Positions 1-8,536 of a stretch of 27,769 bases of DNA are shown here, one piece after another. The translations under genes and the position numbers were made by a program. The notes under the pieces were generated by a model. The model was not told the origin of the DNA, ran no database searches, and saw only the letters and a program-made list of their open reading frames with translations. Where the stretch lies: positions 1 to 27,769 of the forward strand of contig URAL01000023.1 of NCBI GenBank assembly GCA_900545805.1. Direction: 5' to 3'. Source of the DNA: an uncultured Eubacteriales bacterium. GTDB lineage: Bacteria; Bacillota; Clostridia; Oscillospirales; Oscillospiraceae. Position 1 is the stretch's first letter, and every line of letters begins with the position of its first letter.

Positions 1-12
1 ATGCTCAAAGCT

Positions 13-52
13 AAAAATACAGAGGCAAGCAAACGCTTGCCTCTGTATTTTT
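13..52 (-). terminator. Intrinsic terminator after ilvA-ridA (perfect 18-bp hairpin)
   Basis: Positions 13-30 and 35-52 are perfect reverse complements around the 4-base loop AAAC. On the minus strand the stem ends in a run of five T, as expected for the end of the ilvA-ridA transcript. The plus strand also ends in T5, so it may work in both directions and serve a gene left of the window. Bases 53-118, up to the ridA stop, show nothing else. Confidence 0.85.
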
Positions 53-118
53 AGCGATATGTTGTGCTTGTGAACTCAACGCCGTCTGCTGGATAGCAAA
101 ACTCCTGTTGTTGTGTTT

Positions 119-490
119 TCACAGCTCGGCAATGACCTCGCACTCGACGAGAACATCCTTGGGCAGACGGGCGACCTCGACGCAGCTTCTTGCAGGATAT
201 GGTTCGGTGAAATACTGCGCATATATGCCGTTTACGAGACCGAAATCGTCCATATTCTTGATGAATACGGTGGTTTTTACGACCTTAGACATGTCGCTGC
301 CGGCTGCCTTGAGCAGCTCCGAGAGGTTTTTGAACACCTGATGCGCCTGAGCCTCGACACCTTCGGGTACAAGACCGGTAGCGGGATCAATTCCGACCTG
401 GCCGGAGGTATATACCATGCTGCCGACTATCTGAGCCTGGGAATATGGGCCTATTGCCGCGGGAGCCTTTGTTGTGGATACGGTTTTCAT
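119..490 (-). CDS. ridA: RidA family 2-iminobutanoate/2-iminopropanoate deaminase
   Basis: A 123-residue protein of the RidA/YjgF/UK114 family, full length for the family. The N-terminal IGPYSQA motif, the SGQVGIDPATG segment and the C-terminal RSCVEVARLPKDVLVE block are typical. Arg108 in ARLP corresponds to the conserved active-site arginine. The family hydrolyses reactive enamine/imine intermediates (2-aminoacrylate, 2-aminocrotonate) released by PLP-dependent dehydratases. It lies 13 bases downstream of a threonine dehydratase, the enzyme that makes these intermediates, so the pair is a coherent detoxification unit. A strong ribosome binding site (GGAGGAAAATTTA before ATG) fills the gap between the genes. 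It is cytosolic; no signal sequence is visible. Transcription probably ends at the hairpin at 13-52. Confidence 0.93.
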   Translation of the reverse strand: MKTVSTTKAPAAIGPYSQAQIVGSMVYTSGQVGIDPATGLVPEGVEAQAHQVFKNLSELLKAAGSDMSKVVKTTVFIKNMDDFGLVNGIYAQYFTEPYPARSCVEVARLPKDVLVECEVIAEL

Positions 491-503
491 TAAATTTTCC
501 TCC

Positions 504-1715
504 TCAGTTATTTAATCTTACTATAAAGCCCTTGCCGCCGAGCGCGCGCAGGAGCCTTTCGCCATGCTCCTTGCCGCCGACCTCGCAGGCTATGTGCACG
601 TTTGTCTGATTTGGATTGAGCCCGGCACTGAGCCTGTCGTGCTCAACAGTAAGTATATTAGCGCCCTGCGCCGCAATATCGTTCAAAAGCTTTACCAGAC
701 TGCCGGGCTTATCAAGCAGTGTAACGGTAAATCTCAGACGGCGGTTTCGCACAACAAGACCCTGCGCAATGATACGCTGTATGAAGCTGACGTCAATATT
801 GCCGCCGGAGAGCAGGCATGCGACCTTTTTGCCCCGGACGTTGACCTTGCCCTTCAGAACCGCCGCGACAGGAGTTGCGCCTGAGGGCTCGACTATCTGC
901 TTGCAGCGTTCCATGAGCAGCAATATCGCTTCGGATATCTCATTATCGTTAACCGTGACAACATCGTCGGCGTAGCGGTTTATGAGCTCCACCGTAATGT
1001 CGCCGGGCGATTTGACCGCTATGCCGTCGGCGATAGTGGAGACAGAGTCAGTGCATATGTATTTTTTCTCGCGGAAAGACTGCGCGATGGCGTCTGCACC
1101 CTCTGCCTGAACGCCGATGACATTAACACGCGGATTTATCTGTTTTATGCAGGCGGCTATGCCTGCCAGAAGTCCGCCGCCGCCCGCCGGTACGATGACT
1201 ACATCGGCAGTCGGAAGGTCACCTAGTATTTCAAGGCCGAGTGTACCCTGGCCGGCGATGACATCAAGATCATTGTAAGGATGCAGAAACGTTGAACCCT
1301 CTGTTTCGCAGACTGTGCAGGCCATTTCGTATGCGTCGTCGTAGCAGCTGCCATGCAGAATTACCTTAGCTCCATAGCCCTCAGTAGCCTGTATTTTGGC
1401 TATCGGCGCGCTCTCGGGCATGACTATTGTTGCGGGAATACCGAACTTGTGCGCCGCATAAGCAACGCCCTGTGCATGGTTTCCGGCGGAGGATGCAACG
1501 ACGCTTTTAACATCACCGCGCTCGACAAGCACCGCAATTTTATTGCTTGCACCGCGAATCTTGAACGAGCCTGTTTTCTGGCGGTTTTCGCATTTGAGAT
1601 ATATTTCTCCGCCTGTCATGGTTGAAAAGGTTGTGGACATATCGAGTTCAGTGTGATGAAGTATGGGATTGAGCCTCTTGGCTGCAAGCTCAATGTCCTT
1701 AAGCTGTAATTCCAT
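504..1715 (-). CDS. ilvA: Threonine ammonia-lyase (threonine dehydratase) with C-terminal ACT-like domain
   Basis: A 403-residue PLP-dependent fold-type II enzyme converting L-threonine to 2-oxobutanoate and ammonia; it may also act on serine. The PLP lysine is Lys52 in SFKIRGA, and the phosphate-binding glycine loop (PAGGGGLLAG) is near residues 175-185. The last ~80 residues (RFTVTLLDKPGSLVKLLNDIA onward) resemble an ACT regulatory domain. This length matches the single-ACT type, shorter than the two-domain E. coli IlvA, so both biosynthetic and catabolic roles are possible. The frame opens with GTG at 1724, but GAGAGG lies 8 bases before the ATG at 1715 and overlaps the GTG, so I chose 1715. 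It heads a two-gene unit with ridA. Confidence 0.93.
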   Translation of the reverse strand: MELQLKDIELAAKRLNPILHHTELDMSTTFSTMTGGEIYLKCENRQKTGSFKIRGASNKIAVLVERGDVKSVVASSAGNHAQGVAYAAHKFGIPATIVMPESAPIAKIQATEGYGAKVILHGSCYDDAYEMACTVCETEGSTFLHPYNDLDVIAGQGTLGLEILGDLPTADVVIVPAGGGGLLAGIAACIKQINPRVNVIGVQAEGADAIAQSFREKKYICTDSVSTIADGIAVKSPGDITVELINRYADDVVTVNDNEISEAILLLMERCKQIVEPSGATPVAAVLKGKVNVRGKKVACLLSGGNIDVSFIQRIIAQGLVVRNRRLRFTVTLLDKPGSLVKLLNDIAAQGANILTVEHDRLSAGLNPNQTNVHIACEVGGKEHGERLLRALGGKGFIVRLNN

Positions 1716-1744
1716 CCGGTTCACCTCTCATAGTTTGTATTTAA

Positions 1745-1773
1745 ATTTTACTTCATTCGGCCGGAATATACAA
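1745..1773 (-). promoter_or_regulatory. Probable sigma-A promoter of ilvA-ridA
   Basis: On the minus strand TTGTAT (1773-1768) and TAAAAT (1750-1745) are separated by exactly 17 bases, about 30 bases upstream of the ilvA start. Each hexamer differs from consensus at one or two positions. No terminator is visible between this site and the upstream 62-residue gene, so read-through is possible. Confidence 0.5.
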
Positions 1774-1851
1774 GAGCTTTGCCCTAAAAAATGTCCGCAA
1801 CAGAGGTACAAATTCGTAATGCGTCCACGCTGCGAGCACAAATGACTTTCC

Positions 1852-2040
1852 TCAGCCGATTGCCTTTAAATTATCGACAAAGCTTTTCATCTCCTTGCGG
1901 CTTTTAAGCTGTCTGCTCTGCTCAATGATGCGCTTTTGCTGCTGTGTGTCGAGTGCGGAAAAGTATAAAAAAGCATCAGTATTACGCATCAGCGCCATTC
2001 CGAGGCCGAGCGGAAGCTCGGCGCTTTTGCCTGTATTCAT
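1852..2040 (-). CDS. Small conserved-looking hypothetical protein (62 residues)
   Basis: Function not recognised. The protein is 62 residues with a Leu/Met-rich N-terminal segment (PLGLGMALMRN), then a probably helical charged stretch ending KSRKEMKSFVDNLKAIG. The pattern FxxLDxxQQKRIIEQSRQLKSRKEM resembles small helical proteins often seen in Clostridia, but I cannot name a family. It has no signal peptide or clear membrane helix. The frame extends upstream to 2076, but a strong ribosome binding site (GAGGTGATATT directly before ATG) fixes the start at 2040. It is bounded upstream by the terminator at 2077-2105 and downstream by a 136-base gap before ilvA, so it is probably an independent gene. 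The good ribosome binding site makes a real gene likely despite the short length. Confidence 0.72.
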   Translation of the reverse strand: MNTGKSAELPLGLGMALMRNTDAFLYFSALDTQQQKRIIEQSRQLKSRKEMKSFVDNLKAIG

Positions 2041-2076
2041 AATATCACCTCGTTTATATTTTTTCGCAGATGTCAT

Positions 2077-2105
2077 AAAAAATACGCCGCAGCGCGGCGT
2101 ATTTT
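2077..2105 (-). terminator. Intrinsic terminator after the lipoprotein gene
   Basis: A perfect 12-bp stem (2079-2090 with 2094-2105) and a 3-base loop, followed on the minus strand by T6. It lies directly after the stop of the lipoprotein gene at 2112. Confidence 0.85.
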
Positions 2106-2111
2106 AAAAAG

Positions 2112-4235
2112 TTAATTTTTGTACGGCAGGGAGGTAAAGCAGCTCGTGTCGGGCTGCCCGCCGATCGTCCAGCCCGAGCCGGAGCTTACGATGGGGATAG
2201 AGCCTGTAAAGCCGCCGTCGGTAACGAAGTGTATCACGGAGCTTCCGTCGGTCGAGGTAAAGCGCAGCTTTGTGCCCTTTGCGAGCAGGCTGCCGTTTGA
2301 GAGCGTGATGCTTTTTGAGGTGGTGACATATGTTGTATTGTTATCGAAAACAATGTCACCGGTGGACTTGGCAAAGGTATTATCCGACAGCGTGTACACG
2401 CTCTTGACCTTGTATGTGCCGAGAATGTTCATTTCAGTATCCAGCACGAGCTTGCCGTCTTCAAAGTCCTTTATAGTGCCGAGAGCATAGCTTTGGCTGT
2501 TAAACAGCGCAAGATGCAGCGGGCGACTCTCTCCCGCCGAGTAAAGCACGGCACAGGTGATGCTCTGGCCGTTTGCATCCTTACCGTCGAGGTATATCTC
2601 TCGCACACCGTCGCCGTCAAGGTCGAACAGGCGGACGCTGCCGAGCTCCGTTATACCTGTCGTGACGCCGGTAGTGCTGCCGTTTGCTTCAATATTGAGT
2701 ATGGTCAGACCCTGCTCGTCGGCAGCCGTGCTTATAGTTTCGTCCTTATTGTCTCCGTCAATATCGCCGGTGTAGGGCAGGCGCGAGGTTATGACCGTGC
2801 CTGAGCTTGCATTTGGGTCTGTTACCTTGACAGCGCCGTTTTCGTCCAGCGAGAGGAGACGTATCTCCTGCGTGGCGTCTGCGAGCTTAAAGCGCACGAC
2901 CATACCGGGGGTCGTCCCCTCAAGCTGTGCGTTTATTGCAAGCGCGGCGCCGTCGGACATGTCGCTGCAAGCAAGTATCTGCTTCAATATATTATATGTT
3001 TTCGCGGATTCGTTGTAGCTTATCGTGTAAACGTCAAGATCGTAAATACTGCCGCTTGCAGACAGGATAAGCGACTTTATATCCTCCGCTGCGGGACTTC
3101 CGAGGAAGGTGAGATCAGCTGCCGAATTATCGGCAGCAAATTCAACGCTTACATCGCCCTCTGAGCCGTCAAGATCCGCTGAGGGGATGTAGTCCTTGCT
3201 TATAACGTCGCCGAGCTCGGAGTATGGCACGGTAAATTCGTAAAATCCGGCGGCTGCGTCGGCTATCTCGCCGGGGTTTGCGATTATGACGATGCCGTCG
3301 GCGGACAGATACCAGTGCCCGTCGGACACCAGAGACTTTATCGTCTCGGTATAGCCCTCGTTGAAGAATACGCCCCGGTACTTGGGATCTTCGTTAAAGG
3401 ACACGAGTATTTTCTCCGAAACGGTGTTAACGAGCTTTTCGCTGCTGCTGCCGAGGTCGGCAAGCTTCAGCTCATCTCCGGTCTGCGGATCATAGCTTAT
3501 GCCGCTTATCTTAAGCGTATTCACCGTGCCGAGGGAGGCGCGGTCAACAACGCGCAGAGAGATGACTCCACTGTCAGCACGCTGAGATCTTATTGTGCGC
3601 TCCATCCCGAAGGCGCTGAGCCCTTTCGCCGTACCGTCGCCGATATTCTGCGTGTAATGTCCGTAATTATCCTGATAGGTCTTAGTGGTATATTCGGTCG
3701 CCAGGGCTTCGAGGCTTTCGTTGATCTTCGCGGCCGCATCGCTGCGCTCGGGCATGAAAACGGTAGGGGACATGTAAGAAACGTTATCATCGCCCGTTTC
3801 CGTCGCCATTTCGATGACCACATCGCCGCCGCAGCTTCCGGCATTTGCGTTTATTATCTTGTGATCCTCCGTCACGGTGATGTCGATGCGCGCCTTATTG
3901 GAAAAATCATCGACGAAGGACTTGGTCGAAAGGATGTTGAGCTCCTTATCGTAGATACATATGCTGTACTCGATATCGGCGCGTTCGGTGCTCTCGGCCT
4001 TGTCTCCGGCGAAGTCAAAGTGAATGACGCTTCCGGCCTTGATGGCGGACTTGTCCGCATTTTCAAATGAATCCGAGCCGTCCTCTGTGCCGCAGGAGAC
4101 GGTAAAAACGTCGCTTGCCTGCATTGTTATATATACGCCGCACTCGCGCTCAGCCTCGCCGGTATCCTTTTTCCCGCATGCGCAGAGGGATAAAACGCAG
4201 CAGAACGCCAATGCCATAGCTATAAATTTTCGCAT
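2112..4235 (-). CDS. Large secreted lipoprotein with RsiV/PdaC-like (DUF3298-type) domain and Ca-loop-like repeats
   Basis: A 707-residue protein with a lipoprotein signal (MRKFIAMALAFCCVLSLCAC, lipidation at Cys20), so it should be anchored outside the membrane. Residues ~175-345 resemble the DUF4163/DUF3298 region of RsiV and PdaC: a paired FxxxRTIRSQRADSGVISLRV segment and a closing HWYLSADGIVIIANPGEIADAAAGFYEFTVPYSEL block. Residues ~489-551 carry two Asp-rich loops (DIDGDNKDE, DLDGDGVREIYLDG) like the calcium-binding loops of FG-GAP/VCBS or EF-hand-like repeats. The rest is Ser/Thr/Gly-rich and unassigned. The frame runs upstream to 4418, but GGAG lies 8 bases before the ATG at 4235 and the signal peptide starts there. 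It has its own promoter and terminator. No sigma factor or deacetylase domain is visible, so its task is unknown; binding of ligand, wall or sigma-like partner is only inference. Confidence 0.82.
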   Translation of the reverse strand: MRKFIAMALAFCCVLSLCACGKKDTGEAERECGVYITMQASDVFTVSCGTEDGSDSFENADKSAIKAGSVIHFDFAGDKAESTERADIEYSICIYDKELNILSTKSFVDDFSNKARIDITVTEDHKIINANAGSCGGDVVIEMATETGDDNVSYMSPTVFMPERSDAAAKINESLEALATEYTTKTYQDNYGHYTQNIGDGTAKGLSAFGMERTIRSQRADSGVISLRVVDRASLGTVNTLKISGISYDPQTGDELKLADLGSSSEKLVNTVSEKILVSFNEDPKYRGVFFNEGYTETIKSLVSDGHWYLSADGIVIIANPGEIADAAAGFYEFTVPYSELGDVISKDYIPSADLDGSEGDVSVEFAADNSAADLTFLGSPAAEDIKSLILSASGSIYDLDVYTISYNESAKTYNILKQILACSDMSDGAALAINAQLEGTTPGMVVRFKLADATQEIRLLSLDENGAVKVTDPNASSGTVITSRLPYTGDIDGDNKDETISTAADEQGLTILNIEANGSTTGVTTGITELGSVRLFDLDGDGVREIYLDGKDANGQSITCAVLYSAGESRPLHLALFNSQSYALGTIKDFEDGKLVLDTEMNILGTYKVKSVYTLSDNTFAKSTGDIVFDNNTTYVTTSKSITLSNGSLLAKGTKLRFTSTDGSSVIHFVTDGGFTGSIPIVSSGSGWTIGGQPDTSCFTSLPYKN

Positions 4236-4257
4236 ATTATCAACTCCATTCCAAATA

Positions 4258-4263
4258 ATTATA
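4258..4263 (-). promoter_or_regulatory. Extended -10 promoter of the lipoprotein gene
   Basis: On the minus strand TGCTATAAT gives a consensus -10 with the TGn extension. The -35 region is poor, which fits an extended -10 promoter. It lies ~23 bases upstream of the ATG at 4235. Confidence 0.5.
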
Positions 4264-4313
4264 GCATGACTGTGCCGCAAAATCCACTGCCTGAAAAATT
4301 GTTTATAAAAACG

Positions 4314-4344
4314 TAAAAACTCCCCGCCTCGGCGGGGAGCTTTT
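4314..4344 (-). terminator. Intrinsic terminator of hydCBA
   Basis: The GC-rich stem CTCCCCGCC/GGCGGGGAG (4320-4340) with a 2-base loop, extended by A:T pairs, is followed on the minus strand by T5. It begins a few bases after the hydA stop. Confidence 0.88.
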
Positions 4345-4350
4345 GTGCTG

Positions 4351-6030
4351 TTATTCGTGACCGTGGTCGGGATAGTGGACGTGCAGAAGATCGTGAGCTC
4401 TGCCGCGTAGGAGGGCATAAACCAGGTCTAGCGCGGTGTTCTGCTCGACCGAGCGCAGCGTGCATTTTTCGTCGGCGTTGAATATGCCCTGAGTTCTGAT
4501 TCTCTTCTGGGCAATGTCGGCTGACGGCTGACCGCCGCCGCCGATGCATCCGCCCGGGCAGGCCATGATCTCGACGAAGTGGAAGAATTCCTCGCCGCTT
4601 TCGATCTTTTCAATGAGCTTGTCGGCATTGCCGAGTCCGTTTGCAACGGCGATCTTCAGCGTTAAATCGCCGGCCTTGACCTCGAAGGCTTTTATGCCCT
4701 CAAGACCGCGCACGCCGCATTCGGCGACGCTTGCTATCTGCTCCGCCGTGACCGTTCCGAGAACGTGGCGGATAACTGCCTCGGTAACGCCGCCGGTTGC
4801 GCCGAAGATGACGCCAGCGCCCGTGTACTCAGCAAAGGGATCATCCGGCTCGGTGTCGGGCAGATTTGCAAAATCAATTCCGGCCTCCTTTATCATCCTG
4901 ACGAGCTCCTGCGTGGTGAGCACGAGGTCAATGAGCCTTTCGCCGTCCTTCACAAGCTCGGGACGCGCAGCCTCGGCTTTCTTGGCCGTGCAGGGCATTA
5001 TTGCGACCGAGTACAGCTCATCGTCGGTGTAGTGCTGCCTGAGGATAGCGCCGAACATTTCCATCGGTGAGCCGCAGGTGGAGACCTGAGGCATGAGATG
5101 CGGATGCATGTTCTCAACATGCTTTATCCAGCCCGGACAGCATGAGGTGAACATGGGAAGCTTTGCGCCGGTCTTGAGCTTTTCCATAAACTCCGCCGAC
5201 TCCTCCATGATGGTGAGGTCGGCCGTCAGCGAGGTGTCGAAAACATAGTCAGCACCGAGCATCTTGAGCGCGGTGACTATCTTGCCCATGACGGGCTGAG
5301 AAGCCGGAAGGCCGAACTCCTCGCCGATACCGACACGAACCGACGGGGCGACCTGAACGGCTACCTTTCTGACCGGATCGTATATTGCCTCCCAGAGCTT
5401 TGAGACCTCGTTTTTGATCAGCAGCGCACCGGTGGGGCAAACTGCCGCGCACTGGCCGCAGCCGACGCATTTTGTATCCGCAAGCTTGTTCTCAAAGCCG
5501 CAGGAGATGTAGCTCTCCATGCCACGCTCGGCAAAATCAATGGCGTGGATATTCTGTACCTCCGAGCACATTCTCACGCACTTGCCGCAGAGTATGCACT
5601 TTGAGGGATCGCGCACTATGGAAAGCGAGGAATTGTCTATGGGCAGCTTGGAGTACTCGATCGGGAAGCGGATTTTGGTTACATTATAGCGCTTGGCATA
5701 GGACTGGAGCTTGCATTTTTCGGACTTTTCGCAGGTGGTGCATTCCGATCTGTGGCTTGCAAGCAGCAGCTCAAGTATCATCTGGCGGTGCTTTCTCAGA
5801 CGAGCGGTGTTGGTCTTGATGACCATGCCGTCCTTGGGAAGCATGGAGCAGGCAGCCTCAACGCCGCCGCGTTCGTTTTCGACCACGCACAGGCGGCAGC
5901 CGCCGTATATCGAAAGGCTTTCGCAGTAGCAAAGGTTCGGTATGTCGATATGATATTTGCGTGCGACCTCAAGGACATTGCGTTCATTCTCAAATTCACA
6001 GCTTATTCCGTCTATGATCATGTTCTTCAT
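4351..6030 (-). CDS. hydA: [FeFe]-hydrogenase catalytic subunit of the bifurcating HydABC complex
   Basis: A 559-residue cytosolic hydrogenase subunit. Domain order: plant-ferredoxin-like [2Fe-2S] region (Cys34, 45, 48, 61); a His-Cys3 [4Fe-4S] site (His93, Cys97, 100, 106); two [4Fe-4S] ferredoxin motifs (CILCGKCVRMC ~145-155 and CVGCGQCAAVCP ~188-199); and the H-cluster domain with all signatures: L1 TSCCPGW (~295-301), L2 MPCTAKK (~345-351) and L3 ACPGGCIGGGGQP (~490-502). It lacks the extra C-terminal iron-sulfur extension of the longest HydA forms and ends in a His-rich tail. With HydB and HydC it should couple H2 formation to oxidation of NADH and reduced ferredoxin, or run in reverse. 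The ATG at 6030 has a strong AAAGGAGGT site 9 bases upstream, in the end of hydB. Last gene of the operon. Confidence 0.96.
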   Translation of the reverse strand: MKNMIIDGISCEFENERNVLEVARKYHIDIPNLCYCESLSIYGGCRLCVVENERGGVEAACSMLPKDGMVIKTNTARLRKHRQMILELLLASHRSECTTCEKSEKCKLQSYAKRYNVTKIRFPIEYSKLPIDNSSLSIVRDPSKCILCGKCVRMCSEVQNIHAIDFAERGMESYISCGFENKLADTKCVGCGQCAAVCPTGALLIKNEVSKLWEAIYDPVRKVAVQVAPSVRVGIGEEFGLPASQPVMGKIVTALKMLGADYVFDTSLTADLTIMEESAEFMEKLKTGAKLPMFTSCCPGWIKHVENMHPHLMPQVSTCGSPMEMFGAILRQHYTDDELYSVAIMPCTAKKAEAARPELVKDGERLIDLVLTTQELVRMIKEAGIDFANLPDTEPDDPFAEYTGAGVIFGATGGVTEAVIRHVLGTVTAEQIASVAECGVRGLEGIKAFEVKAGDLTLKIAVANGLGNADKLIEKIESGEEFFHFVEIMACPGGCIGGGGQPSADIAQKRIRTQGIFNADEKCTLRSVEQNTALDLVYALLRGRAHDLLHVHYPDHGHE

Positions 6031-6034
6031 ATCA

Positions 6035-7912
6035 TCATACCTCCTTTATCGCGTGCTTCGGGCATCCGTTCTTGCATTCGCGGCACTTGATGCACTTTTC
6101 GGGGTCAATCTTGTGCGGCTTGCGAAGCTCACCGGTTATTGCGCCGACAGGGCACAGCCTTGCGCACTTTGTACAGCCGATGCACTTGAGCGGATCTATC
6201 CACATCGTGCACAGGCTGCGGCATGCACCGGCCGGGCACTTCTTATCAACGATATGCGCAATGTACTCGTCCTTGAAATATTTGAGTGTGCTGAGTACGG
6301 GGTTCGTTGCGGTCTTGCCGAGGCCGCACAGCGAGCAGGTCTTGACAACGCTTGAAAGCTCTTGAAGCATCTCGATATCCTCGAGCTTGCCTTCACCGTG
6401 GGTTATGCGCTCAAGTATCGCCTGGATCTTGGGTATACCCTCGCGGCAGGTAGCGCATTTGCCGCAGGATTCCTTCTTCGTGAAGTTCATAAAGAAGCGG
6501 GCTATCTCGACCATGCAGGTATCGTCACCCATGACGACCAGACCGCCGGAGCCGATTATGGCGCCGATCTTTTTGGTCGACTCAAAGTCAAGCGGCATAT
6601 CAAGGTGCTCCTCGGTCAGACAGCCGCCGGACGGGCCGCCTATCTGAACGGCCTTAAAGACTCCGTTTTTAACGCCTCCGCCTATGTTGAATACTATCTC
6701 ACGCAGAGTTGTGCCCATTGGAACCTCTATAAGGCCGGTGTGCTTTATATTGCCTGTCAGAGCGAAGGCCTTAGTGCCGGTGCTGGTCTCGGTGCCTATG
6801 CCGCGATACCATGCCGCGCCGCGCTCGATGATTGGCGGAACGTTTGCAAAGGTCTCAACGTTGTTCAGAGAGGTCGGAGCATCGAACAGACCCTTATCAA
6901 CGCTTCTGGGAGGCTTGGTTCTGGGCATGCCGCGCTCACCCTCTATAGAGGCTGTCAGCGCCGAGCCCTCGCCGCAGACGAACGCGCCTGCACCGCGGTT
7001 TATGTGCAGTCTGAAATTCTTGCCGGAGCCGAGAATGTTTTCGCCAAGTATGCCGTGCGCTTCATCATCGGCGATTGCCATTTTAAGACGCTCAACCGCC
7101 AGAGGATACTCTGCTCGAACGTAAATGTATCCTTCTTCGGCACCGGTTGCGATACCGGCGATTATCATGCCCTCTATCATCCTGTGCGGATCGCCTTCCA
7201 TAATGGAGCGATCCATAAACGCGCCGGGGTCGCCCTCGTCGCCGTTGCAGACGATGTATTTTACGGGTGCGTCCTTGTGAGCTGCGACCTGAGCCCACTT
7301 CTTGCCGGTCGGGAAGCCGGCTCCGCCGCGGCCGCGCAGACCCGAATCGGAGACCTCCTTGACGACCTCCTCCGGCGTCATGTCGAACAGCGCCTTTTCA
7401 AGGGCGGTGTAGCCGCCGACGGCGATGTACTCCTCAACGCTTTCGGCGTTTATATGTCCGCAGTGCTCAAGAGCAACGCGGGTCTGCTGCTTATAGAAGG
7501 GGATATCCTCCTGACGAACATAGCTCTCGCCGTCATCGTGATAAACAAGGCGGTCTATGACCTCGTTGTTGAGAATCGTTTTCTCAACTATCTCCTCACA
7601 GTCGTCGACTGTGACCTTTATGTACAAAAGGCCCATGGGTTCGATGCGCATCAGAGGCCCCATCTGGCAGAAGCCGTGGCATCCGCTGTGCTTTAAGCCG
7701 ATCGATTCGTCATGGCTCTCATGCTGCAAAACCACGTCAATGCGCAGTCCGCGCTCCTCCATGAGCTGCTTCATCCTGTCGTAAACCTTAAGCGAACCGC
7801 CGGCGACACAGCCTGAGCCGCCGCAGATAACGACCTGCTTATACTGACAGTCGAGAGCATTTTTATATTCCTTGCGACATTCAATAAGCTGCTGTCTGCT
7901 TTCTATTCTCAT
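6035..7912 (-). CDS. hydB: Bifurcating hydrogenase NADH-binding flavoprotein subunit (NuoF-like)
   Basis: A 625-residue subunit that binds FMN and NAD(H). Domain order: N-terminal thioredoxin-like [2Fe-2S] domain (Cys30, Cys35, Cys78, Cys82); NuoF-type flavin/NAD fold with the glycine-rich SGLRGRGGAGFPTGKKW loop (~190-206) and NGDEGDPGAFMDR (~223-235); the CGKCATCREG [4Fe-4S] site (~483-492) with the later SSVVKTCSLCGLG; and a C-terminal pair of ferredoxin motifs (CIGCTKCARLCP, CIKCRECKNGCP ~577-618). The C-terminal ferredoxins are characteristic of HydB rather than complex I NuoF. Its start overlaps the hydC stop (ATGA, 7909-7912), showing translational coupling, and hydA starts 4 bases after its stop. 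Confidence 0.96.
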   Translation of the reverse strand: MRIESRQQLIECRKEYKNALDCQYKQVVICGGSGCVAGGSLKVYDRMKQLMEERGLRIDVVLQHESHDESIGLKHSGCHGFCQMGPLMRIEPMGLLYIKVTVDDCEEIVEKTILNNEVIDRLVYHDDGESYVRQEDIPFYKQQTRVALEHCGHINAESVEEYIAVGGYTALEKALFDMTPEEVVKEVSDSGLRGRGGAGFPTGKKWAQVAAHKDAPVKYIVCNGDEGDPGAFMDRSIMEGDPHRMIEGMIIAGIATGAEEGYIYVRAEYPLAVERLKMAIADDEAHGILGENILGSGKNFRLHINRGAGAFVCGEGSALTASIEGERGMPRTKPPRSVDKGLFDAPTSLNNVETFANVPPIIERGAAWYRGIGTETSTGTKAFALTGNIKHTGLIEVPMGTTLREIVFNIGGGVKNGVFKAVQIGGPSGGCLTEEHLDMPLDFESTKKIGAIIGSGGLVVMGDDTCMVEIARFFMNFTKKESCGKCATCREGIPKIQAILERITHGEGKLEDIEMLQELSSVVKTCSLCGLGKTATNPVLSTLKYFKDEYIAHIVDKKCPAGACRSLCTMWIDPLKCIGCTKCARLCPVGAITGELRKPHKIDPEKCIKCRECKNGCPKHAIKEV

Positions 7913-8397
7913 ACCGTCTCAGCCTCCCTCAATTCCTGAATGAGAGCATGCATCTTCTCAGGAGTCATGGCCGGATGCACAACATCATTGACAGTGCAGA
8001 CCGGTGCAAGGCCGCAGGCGCCCAAGCAGGAAACACGCTCGATGGTGAACAGTCCGTCGGCTGACATATGCTCCTCCGGCTTCATTCCGGTCGCCGCGTA
8101 AAGAGCCTCCTGGACATCGTCGGACTTTCTGACGTGGCACGCCGTGCCGTTGCAGACCTTTATAATATATTTACCCTTTTCGTTCATCGAGAAATTCTCA
8201 TAGAATGTCGCGACTCCGAAAATCTCCGCCTCGCTCTCGCCGACCTTTTCGGCAATGTAACGAAGCGCATCCTCCGGCAGGAAGCTGTACTCGGCCTGTA
8301 CATCCTGCATGATAGCAATAACCCTGGTCTTATCGCAGTCGTATTTTTCAAGCACACTGTCGATAAAGCCGAAATCAACCTTTACCAAATAAATCAT
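7909..8397 (-). CDS. hydC: Bifurcating hydrogenase thioredoxin-like [2Fe-2S] subunit (NuoE-like)
   Basis: A small electron-transfer subunit of the NuoE/24-kDa family, 162 residues from this start. The four [2Fe-2S] cysteines are visible in CNGTACHV and CLGACGLAPVC, and the EIFGVATFYENF segment is typical. First gene of the hydCBA operon. The ATG at 8397 is directly abutted by its purine-rich sequence (AGAAAGG), which leaves no spacing; AAGGA is correctly placed (7 bases) for a TTG at 8388, giving a 159-residue protein. I report the ATG, but TTG initiation at 8388 is at least as likely. Confidence 0.95.
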   Translation of the reverse strand: MIYLVKVDFGFIDSVLEKYDCDKTRVIAIMQDVQAEYSFLPEDALRYIAEKVGESEAEIFGVATFYENFSMNEKGKYIIKVCNGTACHVRKSDDVQEALYAATGMKPEEHMSADGLFTIERVSCLGACGLAPVCTVNDVVHPAMTPEKMHALIQELREAETV

Positions 8398-8447
8398 CCT
8401 TTCTATACAACTTCTTCTTACACCTTAAAAAATAACTTGCTGATTTT

Positions 8448-8476
8448 ATTATAGAGAAAAACATTTTTTGTGTAAA
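8448..8476 (-). promoter_or_regulatory. Sigma-A promoter of hydCBA
   Basis: On the minus strand TTTACA (8476-8471) and TATAAT (8453-8448) are separated by 17 bases. Transcription would start near 8441, giving a ~44-base leader before hydC. Confidence 0.7.
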
Positions 8477-8536
8477 GAATAATTATTTTTTTGCTAATTT
8501 CGGTTTTCAAAAAAAGAAAAAATACAGAAGCAAATG

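Noticed and set aside
6362..7696. 444-codon plus-strand frame opposite hydB
   Set aside because: It mirrors the hydB coding frame, has no ribosome binding site or recognisable domain; a shadow of a GC-biased gene.
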